NCBI RefSeq assembly: GCF_004216755.1
Contig: NZ_SGWZ01000004.1
Location: forward strand, 334,158-398,157
Reading direction: 5' to 3'
Length of the DNA: 64,000 bases
Source of the DNA: Kerstersia gyiorum
GTDB taxonomy: Bacteria > Pseudomonadota > Gammaproteobacteria > Burkholderiales > Burkholderiaceae_B
Translations under genes and position numbers: made by a program
Notes under the pieces: model-generated
The model's input: the letters and a program-made list of their open reading frames with translations, nothing else
Told to the model about the DNA's origin: nothing
The model's database searches: none
Shown: piece by piece, positions 16,387 to 25,359 of the stretch
Position numbering within the stretch: position 1 is the first letter of the stretch
How the letters are laid out: each line of letters opens with the position of its first letter

Positions 16387-17088
16387 TCAGTCCGGCTGGT
16401 TGTTGGCCGCTTGCATCAGCTTGCGGCCGCGGCGGCGCTGGATCCAGACCTGGGCCATGGGCAGCAGGACGGAAATGGCGATGATGGCCAGTGCCAGCAA
16501 GGTCAGGTTGTCACGCACGATGGGCAAGTTGCCGAACAGGTAGCCCGCGTAGACGAACAGCACCACCCAGAGCACGGCGCCCAGCATGTTGAACAGCATG
16601 AAAGTGCGATAGTGCATGCGGCTCATGCCTGCCACGAAGGGGGCAAAGGTGCGCACGATGGGCGCGAAGCGCGCAATGATGATAGTGGAGCGGCCATGGC
16701 GCTGGTAGAACTGTTCTGCCAGCATGAGATGGCTGCGCTTGAACAGCCTGGAATCAGGGTTGCTGAACAGCTTGGCGCCGAAATATTTGCCGATGGTGTA
16801 GTTCACCGTATCGCCCAGGATGGCAGCGGCCAGTAGTAACAACGCAATACCGTGCACATTCAGCGGGGTATCCGGCAGTGCGGCGAAGGCGCCTGTCATG
16901 AACAACAGCGAATCGCCCGGCAGGAACGGGGTGACGACCAGGCCGGTTTCGCAAAAGATGATCAGGAACAGGATCAGGTAGACCCAAACACCGTAGTCGC
17001 GTATCAGCTCCGCCAGGTGTGCATCTATATGCAGGATGAAGTCGAAAAGATAGACGAAAAAATCGCTGATGTAGCTGAAGAATTCCAT
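16387..17088 (-). CDS. DedA-family membrane protein
   Basis: The protein has 233 residues with about five or six hydrophobic segments. The family core is present: the ETGLVVTPFLPGDSLLFMTG segment with the re-entrant loop and acidic residue, and the FxPIVRTFAPFVAGMSRM segment with the conserved Arg of the G[FY]xR/FxPxxR type. DedA proteins support membrane-potential homeostasis and include C55-isoprenyl-phosphate or phospholipid flippase-type members. A longer upstream open frame encodes unrelated low-complexity sequence, so ATG 17088 (MEFFSYISDFF) is chosen; no clear ribosome site is visible. It lies 88 bases downstream of the NYN-LOTUS gene on the same strand. Confidence 0.9.
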   Translation of the reverse strand: MEFFSYISDFFVYLFDFILHIDAHLAELIRDYGVWVYLILFLIIFCETGLVVTPFLPGDSLLFMTGAFAALPDTPLNVHGIALLLLAAAILGDTVNYTIGKYFGAKLFSNPDSRLFKRSHLMLAEQFYQRHGRSTIIIARFAPIVRTFAPFVAGMSRMHYRTFMLFNMLGAVLWVVLFVYAGYLFGNLPIVRDNLTLLALAIIAISVLLPMAQVWIQRRRGRKLMQAANNQPD

Positions 17089-17176
17089 TACGGGTCGGAT
17101 TCGGGTTCGGCGCCTGGCGCGGAGCTGAAAGCATAACGCGTCGCGTGATGCTGCGGGAGGACGAGAGGCCCAGGTT

Positions 17177-18952
17177 TCAATCCTGGGGGGTATGGCTGGC
17201 CGTCTTGGTAGCACGTGGCTTGCGCCGACTGGTTCTTTTCTCCGTGGCGGCCACAGCCGGGTCGCCTGCATTACCGGCGGTGGCGGCTGCCGCGTCTGCG
17301 GCCAGTGACACGCCCGCGCTTGTTCCCTGGGCAGGTTGCCTGGCTTCCTTCCCGGCGCCTGTGGCGCCGGAGGTCGCTGCCGTGGCATCCGTGCGGGTCC
17401 GGCTTGCCTGGGGCTTTTTGGCTGGCGCTTTTGATGTTCGATTGCCCGGTGCTGCCTCGGCCGCTTCTGTGGCAGCGCTTGCCTTGGCGGTTTTGGCGGC
17501 ACTGCCTGCCCGGTGGGATCTGGCCGCAGGCCTGGACTTGACGGCATCGTCGGCCAGGCTTGCGGCCTGGGCTGCGTCGCTTGTGCGGCTGTCAGGGGCG
17601 GCGCCAGGTTCACTCAAACGTTGGGGGGTATCAGTGCCGCCAGGATGAGCACCAGCGCCCACGCTGCTGCTGTCACCAGGGTTCACGGCTGGCTGGCTGG
17701 CATGGTCGGGTGTCGGTTGGCCGACAAGGGAGGGGGCGACACCGCTGCTGGCCGTTGCCCTGTTAGCGGCATCTACCGCTGGGCTAGCCGATGCGCCTGC
17801 ATCAGGCTGTGCCTCGTTGCCAGTCTTACCGCCGTTGCGGCGCCGGCCGGTTGCTTGGCGGCTGGACTGGCGGCCCGGTGCATGGGGGGGCACCGGCTGT
17901 GGCGGGGTTTCCTGTGGAGCCGCGGTGGTGCTGGTCGAGCCTGCTGCAGACGTGCTTGCAGCGGGTGCCGGTATCGAGGCCTCTACCGTTGCCTGGGTGT
18001 CCGGATTGCCGGAATGGGCTGGGCGGTTTTTTGTCCGCGCTTGCTGGCGCTTGTCGCCTTCGTGTTTGCCTGTGTCGATGGCAGGCGCTTCCTCGCTGGC
18101 GGCATGGCGGTCAGTGCCGGCGGAACTGCCGTCACGCCAGATATAGGTGCCGGAGCGCTCGTCGCGGCCAACCCGCAGCAGGCCGCGCGCCTGCGCTTCT
18201 TCCAGCAGGTTGCCGAAGGCGCGGAAGCCATAATAGGATTCATTGAAATCCGGGCGGCGGCGCTTGATGGCGTCCTTCAGCACGGAAGCCCAGAGCTTGC
18301 TGCCGTCCCCGCGCTCCGAGGACAGCGCATCATAGGTTTCCATGGCGATTTCCAGCGCCTGGGCGCGCCGGGTTTCCAGGTCTTCACGGCGCGGGCGGGC
18401 ATCGTCCTGTCCGGCGCCGCGTTTGGCCTGGCTGCTGTCGCGTCCGCTCTGGCGGCCGCTACGGCGTGCCTGTTCGCGCACCAGGTCGTCATAGAAAATG
18501 AATTCGTCGCAGTTGGCAATGAGCAGGTCGGAGGTGGATTGCTTCACGCCCACGCCGATCACCTGCTTGGCATTTTCCCGCAGCTTGGACACCAGCGGAG
18601 AAAAATCGGAGTCGCCACTGACGATGACGAAGGTATCGACGTGCGATTTGGTGTAACAGAGGTCCAGGGCATCCACGACAAGCCGGATATCTGCCGAGTT
18701 CTTGCCTGATTGGCGCACATGGGGAATTTCGATCAACTCGAAATTGGCCTCGTGCATGGCGTTTTTGAAGCCCTTGTAGCGTTCCCAGTCACAGTAGGCC
18801 TTTTTCACCACGATGCTGCCTTTCACCAGCAGGCGCTCGAGCACCGGACGGATATCGAATTGCTCGTATTGGGCATCGCGCACGCCTAGGGCGACATTCT
18901 CGAAATCGCAGAAAACGGCCATGCTGATGCTGTCACTATTGCCTATAGCCAT
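17177..18952 (-). CDS. NYN-domain (LabA-like) nuclease-family protein with LOTUS domain and low-complexity tail
   Basis: The protein has 591 residues. Residues ~10-165 form a PIN-like NYN domain: AVFCDFENVA with the first acidic residues, SADIRLVVDALDL, and IVSGDSDFSPLV with the conserved Asp pair, as in metal-dependent RNases of the LabA/DUF88 type. Around residues 220-290 a LOTUS/OST-HTH domain (KDAIKRRRPDFNESYYGFRA) is expected to bind RNA. The last ~300 residues are Ala/Thr/Ser/Pro-rich with scattered basic residues and appear disordered. Together this suggests an RNA-targeting protein; its substrate is unknown. Start 18952 is chosen because MAIGNSDSISM leads directly into the domain; an in-frame ATG at 18988 adds 12 residues. 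Confidence 0.85.
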   Translation of the reverse strand: MAIGNSDSISMAVFCDFENVALGVRDAQYEQFDIRPVLERLLVKGSIVVKKAYCDWERYKGFKNAMHEANFELIEIPHVRQSGKNSADIRLVVDALDLCYTKSHVDTFVIVSGDSDFSPLVSKLRENAKQVIGVGVKQSTSDLLIANCDEFIFYDDLVREQARRSGRQSGRDSSQAKRGAGQDDARPRREDLETRRAQALEIAMETYDALSSERGDGSKLWASVLKDAIKRRRPDFNESYYGFRAFGNLLEEAQARGLLRVGRDERSGTYIWRDGSSAGTDRHAASEEAPAIDTGKHEGDKRQQARTKNRPAHSGNPDTQATVEASIPAPAASTSAAGSTSTTAAPQETPPQPVPPHAPGRQSSRQATGRRRNGGKTGNEAQPDAGASASPAVDAANRATASSGVAPSLVGQPTPDHASQPAVNPGDSSSVGAGAHPGGTDTPQRLSEPGAAPDSRTSDAAQAASLADDAVKSRPAARSHRAGSAAKTAKASAATEAAEAAPGNRTSKAPAKKPQASRTRTDATAATSGATGAGKEARQPAQGTSAGVSLAADAAAATAGNAGDPAVAATEKRTSRRKPRATKTASHTPQD

Positions 18953-19158
18953 GCGTGAAAGTCCCGAAAAACTATACAAAAACTGCATATTAATGCGTTT
19001 CTATGCGAGAGACGTGCAAAAACTCGAATTGCTACGATGGCTATCGCTGTAACACCTGGTGTATAAATCAGCCTAATCGCAGTACGGCTGAACCGCTAGG
19101 ACGATTCTGGGTTCGCTCTAAGGTATTTCGCGGCTGGATTGCAAGAGAGAGCGTATCA

Positions 19159-21483
19159 ATGGAAAAAGAAGAAGACTTTGGTACGTGCGATGAAAGACTT
19201 CCCCTGGCATGGCTGGAGGAGGCTGCGGTGTCCATGGTCTTCATAGACCAGGCGGGCCGTATTTATTTTTTCAATCGTGCGTCCGAGCGGCTCTGGGGCT
19301 ATGAGCGCTCAGAAGTGATGGGGCGTGATGCCGGATTCCTGCTGCCGGGGGCATTGCGTTGTGGCAGCGCGGTGTTTAGCAGCCTGCAACCGGCGCAAAT
19401 CGACAGCGAACAGGCCGATGCCATGTGCTCGGCACAAGGCCGGGATGTGCGTGTGGCGCGCAAGGACGGCAGCTACATCAATGCGGTGATGGCGCGCGTG
19501 CAGCTCGGTGACGGCAGCAGCCTGCTGATCAGCCTGTGCCGTGGCGTGCTGTGCGACGAAGCCAAGCTGGAACCATGGAAAAAACTGCAAGGTGGTGACG
19601 GCTGTCAGCTCTGGTCGCCGCATGAGCAGGCGCACCAGGCGCAGGAACAGAAGATCCGGGAACTCGAACGGGATATGCTGGCGGCGCTGACCAGCGGCAT
19701 GTCCTTCGAAGAATTGGGGCGGTATCTGTGCCAGCTGGTGCATGGCATTGCGCCTGATGTCCTGCCGTCTTTGATGACCGTGGACCAGGAGGCTGGCACA
19801 CTGCAGGACTGGTTCATGAGCTACCTGCCGCCAGGCTATACCGGCGCCATCGTCGGGCAAACCGTGGGAGAGGGCGCAGGCAGTTGCGGGACGGCCGCTG
19901 CCCGCGGCGTGCGGGTGCTGGCCTACGATATTTCCACGGATGCGCTCTGGAAGGAGTTCCGTGCAGTGGCGCTGGCTCATGGCCTGCATGCCTGCTGGTC
20001 GTATCCGATCAAGCGGCGCGACGGCAGCGTGGCGGCAGTGTTTTCGTTCTATTCGCGCGACGCACGCTGGCCTTCCGCATTGCACGAACGCATTATCAGT
20101 GCCTGCGTGCATTTGTGCGCGCTGGCTGTGGAGCGCGAGGAAAGCCGCCAGCAGATGGCCAGGCTGGTGCAGTCCGATTCACTGACGGGCCTGCCCAATC
20201 GCGGTCGGCTGCATGATTACGTCGATGCGCTGCTGCGCCGGTCGCCCGAGCAGGAAATGGGGTTCTTCTGCCTGGATATCGACCGCTTGCAGGATATCAA
20301 TGGCACGCTGGGCCATGTGGCCGGCGATCATGCCTTGATACAGATTGCCAATGCCCTGCAGCGCGTGTTGAAGTCAGGGGAGTTCCTGTGCCGTGCCGAA
20401 GGCGACCTGTTCGTTATCGTCATTCCCGGTTGCACCATCCGGCACGCGGCAGTGATGGCCGAGCGCCTGCTGGCCGCCGTGCGCGCACCCATCAATTTGG
20501 GCGGGCACCAGCTGAGCATGTCTGCCAGCATCGGCATTAGTCACTATCCGGACGGCAAGCTGGACCGCGATACGCTGTTCAATAATGCCAAGAATGCGAT
20601 GTACCGCGCCAAGCAATCCGGCGGCGATGCTTATCAGTTCTTCAGCCCCGAAATGAATCAGCTGGCACGCAGCCGGTTGTTGCTGGGTGCCGCCTTGAAG
20701 CGGGCCATTGCCGATAACGCCCTGACGCTGGCGTATCAGCCGCAGGTTTATACCGCCAATGGCAAGCTGCATTGCATGGAAGCTCTGGCGCGCTGGCACG
20801 ATCCCAAGCTAGGCGAAGTGCCACCAGGACGTTTCATCAATCTGGCCGAGGAAATCGGGCAGATTGATGCCATTGGCGCCTGGGCCTTGCGCGAAGCCTG
20901 CCGCCAACTGGCGCAGTGGCGCAGCGAGGGGTTGGCGGTGCCTGCGGTGGCTGTCAATCTGTCGCCATTCAATTTCCGCAATCGTGATCTGCCCGACATG
21001 CTGGCAGGTCTGTTGCACGAATACGGCCTGGCAGGCACGGACCTGACCATCGAAATCACCGAAAGCGCGATGATGGCGATGACGCCGGAGATGCAGGATC
21101 TGCTGCACCGTATCCGGCAGTTGGGCATCGGCTTGTCGGTGGACGATTTCGGCACCGGCTTTTCCAGCCTGTCCAACCTGGTCAACCTGCCGGTGACCGA
21201 GGTCAAAATAGACCGCAGTTTCATCAGCAAGAGCCAGGAGGATCCACGTTTCCAGGCGCTGGTTGCCGCAGTGATTGGTATTGGCCGCAGCCTGGGCCTG
21301 GCCGTGGTGGCCGAAGGGGTGGAAACCCGGGGCCAGTGCGAATTGTTGGTGGCGTACCGCTGTCCGGTGTCGCAAGGTTATCTTTTCTCGCGCCCGTTGC
21401 CGCCGGCGCAGGTGCCGGCCTGGTTGAAGCAGCTGGAAAGCGATAGCGGCTTTATTTTCCAGCGCTGCCAGAACGGCGAGTGA
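19159..21483 (+). CDS. PAS-GAF-GGDEF-EAL protein, probable c-di-GMP phosphodiesterase
   Basis: The protein has 774 residues from ATG 19159 (AGAGAG eight bases upstream). Order: PAS domain (~15-125), GAF-type domain (~165-320), GGDEF (~330-490), EAL (~510-765). The GGDEF signature is degenerate, EGDLF at 414-418, so cyclase activity is unlikely. The EAL domain keeps its catalytic motifs: EAL (541-543), DDFGTGFSSL (from 662), KIDRSFI and AEGVET. It should therefore hydrolyse cyclic di-GMP, with PAS/GAF as sensors. The layout resembles E. coli DosP, a heme-PAS oxygen sensor, but I cannot assign heme binding here. It is divergent from the NYN-LOTUS gene; no membrane segment, so cytoplasmic. Confidence 0.9.
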   Translation: MEKEEDFGTCDERLPLAWLEEAAVSMVFIDQAGRIYFFNRASERLWGYERSEVMGRDAGFLLPGALRCGSAVFSSLQPAQIDSEQADAMCSAQGRDVRVARKDGSYINAVMARVQLGDGSSLLISLCRGVLCDEAKLEPWKKLQGGDGCQLWSPHEQAHQAQEQKIRELERDMLAALTSGMSFEELGRYLCQLVHGIAPDVLPSLMTVDQEAGTLQDWFMSYLPPGYTGAIVGQTVGEGAGSCGTAAARGVRVLAYDISTDALWKEFRAVALAHGLHACWSYPIKRRDGSVAAVFSFYSRDARWPSALHERIISACVHLCALAVEREESRQQMARLVQSDSLTGLPNRGRLHDYVDALLRRSPEQEMGFFCLDIDRLQDINGTLGHVAGDHALIQIANALQRVLKSGEFLCRAEGDLFVIVIPGCTIRHAAVMAERLLAAVRAPINLGGHQLSMSASIGISHYPDGKLDRDTLFNNAKNAMYRAKQSGGDAYQFFSPEMNQLARSRLLLGAALKRAIADNALTLAYQPQVYTANGKLHCMEALARWHDPKLGEVPPGRFINLAEEIGQIDAIGAWALREACRQLAQWRSEGLAVPAVAVNLSPFNFRNRDLPDMLAGLLHEYGLAGTDLTIEITESAMMAMTPEMQDLLHRIRQLGIGLSVDDFGTGFSSLSNLVNLPVTEVKIDRSFISKSQEDPRFQALVAAVIGIGRSLGLAVVAEGVETRGQCELLVAYRCPVSQGYLFSRPLPPAQVPAWLKQLESDSGFIFQRCQNGE

Positions 21484-21549
21484 CGCAGGCGCCAGGCTTT
21501 CGGCTTGCCTGCCGGGAAAGCACTGACGACAAGCTCAGGGCATATTGTT

Positions 21550-21575
21550 TGCCCAGCGCCAGTGCGCGCTGGGCA
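21550..21575. other. Hairpin in the convergent gap before the antiporter gene end
   Basis: TGCCCAGCGC (21550-21559) and GCGCTGGGCA (21566-21575) form a perfect 10-base-pair stem with a six-base loop between two convergent genes. No T-run flanks either side, so termination is possible but not certain. Confidence 0.45.
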
Positions 21576-21677
21576 GAGTGATAACAGATGGATAGTGGCG
21601 CAGCCGCCGAATGCAGGATATGCATCCGGGGACTGCGAGGCAGATGCCGCCCAATACGTAGGGGGGCTGCCCAGGCC

Positions 21678-23390
21678 TCAGGCGACCTGGCGGCGGTTGG
21701 CGGCAAGGCGCCGCTTCAGGCTGATTTCCGCCATGTCGATTTCCTGTACCAGGCCTCGCATGGTTTCATCGTTGATGAGGTTTTTGCGGCGTTGGGCATA
21801 GATGGCGCGCCGTTCCGCCTGCAGGCCACGCAGGCGCAGCTCCTGTTCGATGATGTAGCGTTGCTTGCGCTCGATGACCGCGCGCGAATCCGTCGTGCCG
21901 TCGGCATTGCTTTCGGCATCCTCCTCGCCTTCGGCCTGGTGGGCTTCCATCATTTCGATGCGGCGGCGGTATTCCTTGGTCAGCAGGCCGATGATTTCCT
22001 GGTGTTGCGTCAGCCATTTTTCATCGTGCGCCGCAATTTCGGCGTCGGTAATGGCCATGCTGCTGATGGCCTGCTGGCAGGCCTGGATACGAGCCAGGCG
22101 TTCTTCTTCTTCCGCATGGTCGGCGGTCGGCTTGGGCAGGCCGCGCAGTAGCAGCGGCAGGGCCACGCTGCCCAGAACCAGGGTGAAGAGGATGACGCCG
22201 GTAGAAAGAAATACCACCAGGTCACGCGCCGGGAACGGAGTCTTGGCGTTGAGCATCAAGGGGAAGGACAGCGCGGCCGCCAGCGTCACGGCGCCGCGGA
22301 TGCCCGCGAACGTGGTCGCCACCAGCAAGCGTTGCGGCGGTTGCTCGGGCGGCTTGCCTGGCAAGTGGGTGCGGAAGAAGCGGCCATAAACCACGAAAGT
22401 CAGCCAAAGCCAGCGTACCAGCAACAGTGCGGCCCCGATGACGATGACAAAGCCGGTCAGTTCCCACCATGGGTAGTCACTGGACTCGATCATGGTGCGG
22501 GAAATCGTGGGCAATTGCAGGCCCAGCAGCAGGAAAATGGCACCGTTGAAAGCTGATTCCACCATGGACCAGGTACTGTCCGTCTGCAGGCGCTCATGGA
22601 TGAATTCGCCGCGATCCAGGTCTGCCATATTGGTGGTGATGCCAGCCGCTACGGCGGCCAGGATGCCTGATGTGCCAATCACTTCCGCCAGCAGGTAGAC
22701 GGCAAACGGCAGCAGCACCAGCAACAGGACCATCTGAGTGGCGGCCATGTCGCCCAGGCGGCGGGTGATGTTCTTGCGCGCCGTGCTGAAGCCCCAGCCC
22801 ATCAGTGCGCCCAGCGTCAGGCCGCCTACGCACATCCAGACGAAGTCGCGTGCGGCGTCCAGGGCCGAGAACGAGCCGGTGATGGTCGCGGCCAGCGCAA
22901 ATTTCAGTGCCACCAGGCCGGATGCATCGTTGAGCAGGGATTCGCCTTCCAGGATGTGCATGGTCTTGTGCGGCATGCCCAGATTGCGGGTAATGGCAGA
23001 GACCGCGACCGCATCGGTCGGCGAGACGACGGCAGCCAGGGCGAAGGCCACGGAAAGCGGGACGGAAGGCAGCAGCCAGTGGATCAGATAACCCAGGCCC
23101 AGCACGGTGATGAACACCAGGCCGAATGCCAGCAGCAGGACAGGACGATGCAGGCCGAACAACTCGCGCTTGGGAATGCGCCAGCCATCGGCGAACAGCA
23201 ATGGCGGAATGAACAGCAGCAGGAACAGTTCAGGGTCGAATCCGATATGCAGGCCCGCCTGCGGCCATGATAGCAAGGCACCGATGGTGATCTGGATCAG
23301 GGGCAGGGGGATGGCCGTCAGGTAGCGCGAGGCTACGCCAGTGACGGCACCGAGCATCAATACCAGTAGGATGATCTCTACGGTGTGCAT
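21678..23390 (-). CDS. CPA1-family Na+/H+ antiporter
   Basis: The protein has 570 residues. About twelve hydrophobic segments occupy residues 1-420, followed by a soluble, strongly charged helical C-terminus (~430-570). Family marks include LLLFIPPLLFADGWRIP, AVVSPTDAVAVSAI, the ion-site segment EGESLLNDASGLVALKFA with its acidic residues, and TFAGIRGAVTLAAALSFPL, as in NhaP/YjcE-type exchangers. It exchanges cytoplasmic Na+ (or K+) for protons to control pH and salt. The long C-terminal domain may be regulatory. The gene has its own promoter region of about 217 bases, in which I identified no clear sigma-70 hexamers. Confidence 0.92.
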   Translation of the reverse strand: MHTVEIILLVLMLGAVTGVASRYLTAIPLPLIQITIGALLSWPQAGLHIGFDPELFLLLFIPPLLFADGWRIPKRELFGLHRPVLLLAFGLVFITVLGLGYLIHWLLPSVPLSVAFALAAVVSPTDAVAVSAITRNLGMPHKTMHILEGESLLNDASGLVALKFALAATITGSFSALDAARDFVWMCVGGLTLGALMGWGFSTARKNITRRLGDMAATQMVLLLVLLPFAVYLLAEVIGTSGILAAVAAGITTNMADLDRGEFIHERLQTDSTWSMVESAFNGAIFLLLGLQLPTISRTMIESSDYPWWELTGFVIVIGAALLLVRWLWLTFVVYGRFFRTHLPGKPPEQPPQRLLVATTFAGIRGAVTLAAALSFPLMLNAKTPFPARDLVVFLSTGVILFTLVLGSVALPLLLRGLPKPTADHAEEEERLARIQACQQAISSMAITDAEIAAHDEKWLTQHQEIIGLLTKEYRRRIEMMEAHQAEGEEDAESNADGTTDSRAVIERKQRYIIEQELRLRGLQAERRAIYAQRRKNLINDETMRGLVQEIDMAEISLKRRLAANRRQVA

Positions 23391-23607
23391 GGTGATATGG
23401 GCGTCGACAATAAGACAATGGGGAAATGCCAGGATGCCATTGTTACATGTCTGCTTTGTGCCGGCGCGCGAGATTGATTATTTTTTGTCTGTCTAACGGT
23501 TTCTTTTTTCGGTGCGGGCCGTGGGCCAGTGTCCATTTGTGCCCATGCGGCGGGCGGCCGGCCGTGCCCGGCAGCGAAGCCGAGCACAGGCAGCAGCGTG
23601 GCTTGGG

Positions 23608-25359
23608 TCAGGCGGCCGTGCCCAGTGTCCAGCCCTGCGCCTGCTGTTGGCTGCGCCAGAGGCGGGCATAGATGCCATCCAGTGCCAGCAGCGAATCGTG
23701 CGTGCCTTGTTCCACCAGCCTGCCTGCGTCCACGACCAGAATATGGTCGGCATGGCGGATGCTGCGCAGCCGGTGTGCGATGGCGATGATGGTCCGTCCT
23801 CGTGCCAGTTCGGCAATGGCGCGCTGGATTTGTGCTTCCGCCGATGGGTCCACGCTTGCCGTTGCTTCATCCAGCAGCAGGACTGGCGCGTCTTTCAACA
23901 AGGCGCGGGCGATGGACAGCCGCTGACGCTCGCCGCCAGACAGCGAGGCGCCGCCTTCGTCCAGTTGCGTGTCGTAGCCCTGCGGCAGGGCCATGATGAA
24001 GTCATGGGCCTGCGCCCGGCGTGCCGCAGCGATTACCGTTTCGCGGGATGCGTCTGGCCGTCCGATGCGCAGATTGTCCAGCACGCTGCCCGAAAACAGG
24101 ACGACATCCTGGAAAACCATGCCGATATGGCTGTGCAATTGTTCGGTGCCTATATCGCGCAGGTCCGTGCCGCCCATGCGGATGGCACCGGTATCGACAT
24201 CCCAGAGCCGGCCGATCAGGTGCACCAGGGTGCTTTTCCCGGCGCCGCTGGGGCCGACGATGGCTGTCAGGCCATGCGCGGGAATGTGGCAGCTCAGCTG
24301 CACCAGGGCGGGCGTGGTTTCGCCGTCATAGGTAAAGCTTACCTGGTCGAAGGTGATGTCGCGCCCCGCAGGTTCCTGCGGAGCATCTGGTTCGGGCAGC
24401 GGTTGCTGTGCCATGATGTTCTCGATGCGCGCCAAGGCCCTGCTGGCAAAGCGCAGCAGCAGGGTCGAGAGGCCCAGCTCGTACAGCTGGCGGTAGACCG
24501 GCAGCGCCAGCACCAGAAATAGCACCAGAACGTCAGGGCGCAGGGTGCCGTCCAGCAGCAGCCAGGCGCCGGCCAGTATCAGCAGTGCGAAACCGGTTTC
24601 CAGAATGAACCCGTACAGAGCTATCCAGGGTGCGGGGCGGCATTCCACGGCCAGCGCAGCATCGAATTGCTGGTCCAGTGCACGACGCAGCTTGTGCCAT
24701 GCGCTGCCAAAGCGGCCGAAGCCTCGGATGACAGCGATACCCTGGATGTAATCCAGCAGTTCGGATTGGGCCTGGGCATTGGCTGCCAGGAACTGCTCAC
24801 CCGGACGGGCAGCGACACGCTGGCTCCACCACAGGGACACCAGGGCCAGTGGAATCATCGCCATCACCGCAATCGACAGGCGCCAATCCAGCCAGAGCAA
24901 AAAGCCCAGCAGGAATGCCGGCATGGCCAGGCCAGCGATGAAAATCCCTAGAAAGTGCGACCACAGGTTTTCCACCAGCTCCAGGTCGGACGTCAGGCGG
25001 GCGCCCAGGTCGCCACCGCGCTGGCGACCGAACCAGCCCATGGGCAAGCGCCGCAGGTGGTCGGCAATGCGCAGGCGCGCTTCGCCCATCATGGCGTAGG
25101 CGCCAGAAAAAATCAGCGGCATGCTGCGCGTGCCGGCAAAAATGCGCAGTGCGATGCACAGCACCATGGCGATTGCCTGCCAGGCGACGGACGCCGTGGT
25201 GGCGGTCCCGGCGAAAAGATCGCGCAGCAGCAGATAGAGAACAGGATAGGGGGCGGCAGCGAACAGCCCTTCCAGTACGGCCCAGGCCAGGCCCTGAGAC
25301 AGGCGTGGGTCGCTGGTACCTGACAGGCGGAAACCGGATTGCACGAGTGCGCGAATCAT
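23608..25359 (-). CDS. ABC exporter-type half transporter (ATPase fused to permease), second of a pair
   Basis: The protein has 583 residues. An N-terminal six-helix exporter-fold membrane domain (~10-310) is followed by a nucleotide-binding domain with Walker A GPSGAGKSTL, signature LSGGERQRLSIARAL, Walker B VLLLDEATASVD and the H-loop IAHRL. Its ATG overlaps the stop of the preceding half transporter by four bases, so the two are probably made together and form a heterodimer. Pairs of this kind behind an AraC regulator resemble YbtP/YbtQ and IrtA/IrtB, exporter-fold proteins that import iron-siderophore complexes. Iron relevance is supported by the Fur-like site upstream of the regulator gene. 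Substrate is inferred. Confidence 0.88.
   Translation of the reverse strand: MIRALVQSGFRLSGTSDPRLSQGLAWAVLEGLFAAAPYPVLYLLLRDLFAGTATTASVAWQAIAMVLCIALRIFAGTRSMPLIFSGAYAMMGEARLRIADHLRRLPMGWFGRQRGGDLGARLTSDLELVENLWSHFLGIFIAGLAMPAFLLGFLLWLDWRLSIAVMAMIPLALVSLWWSQRVAARPGEQFLAANAQAQSELLDYIQGIAVIRGFGRFGSAWHKLRRALDQQFDAALAVECRPAPWIALYGFILETGFALLILAGAWLLLDGTLRPDVLVLFLVLALPVYRQLYELGLSTLLLRFASRALARIENIMAQQPLPEPDAPQEPAGRDITFDQVSFTYDGETTPALVQLSCHIPAHGLTAIVGPSGAGKSTLVHLIGRLWDVDTGAIRMGGTDLRDIGTEQLHSHIGMVFQDVVLFSGSVLDNLRIGRPDASRETVIAAARRAQAHDFIMALPQGYDTQLDEGGASLSGGERQRLSIARALLKDAPVLLLDEATASVDPSAEAQIQRAIAELARGRTIIAIAHRLRSIRHADHILVVDAGRLVEQGTHDSLLALDGIYARLWRSQQQAQGWTLGTAA

Noticed and set aside
17513..18709. 398-codon plus-strand frame opposite the NYN-LOTUS gene
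   Set aside because: It mirrors the low-complexity tail and LOTUS domain of the minus-strand gene and gives a Gly/Ala/Arg/Cys-rich protein without features.
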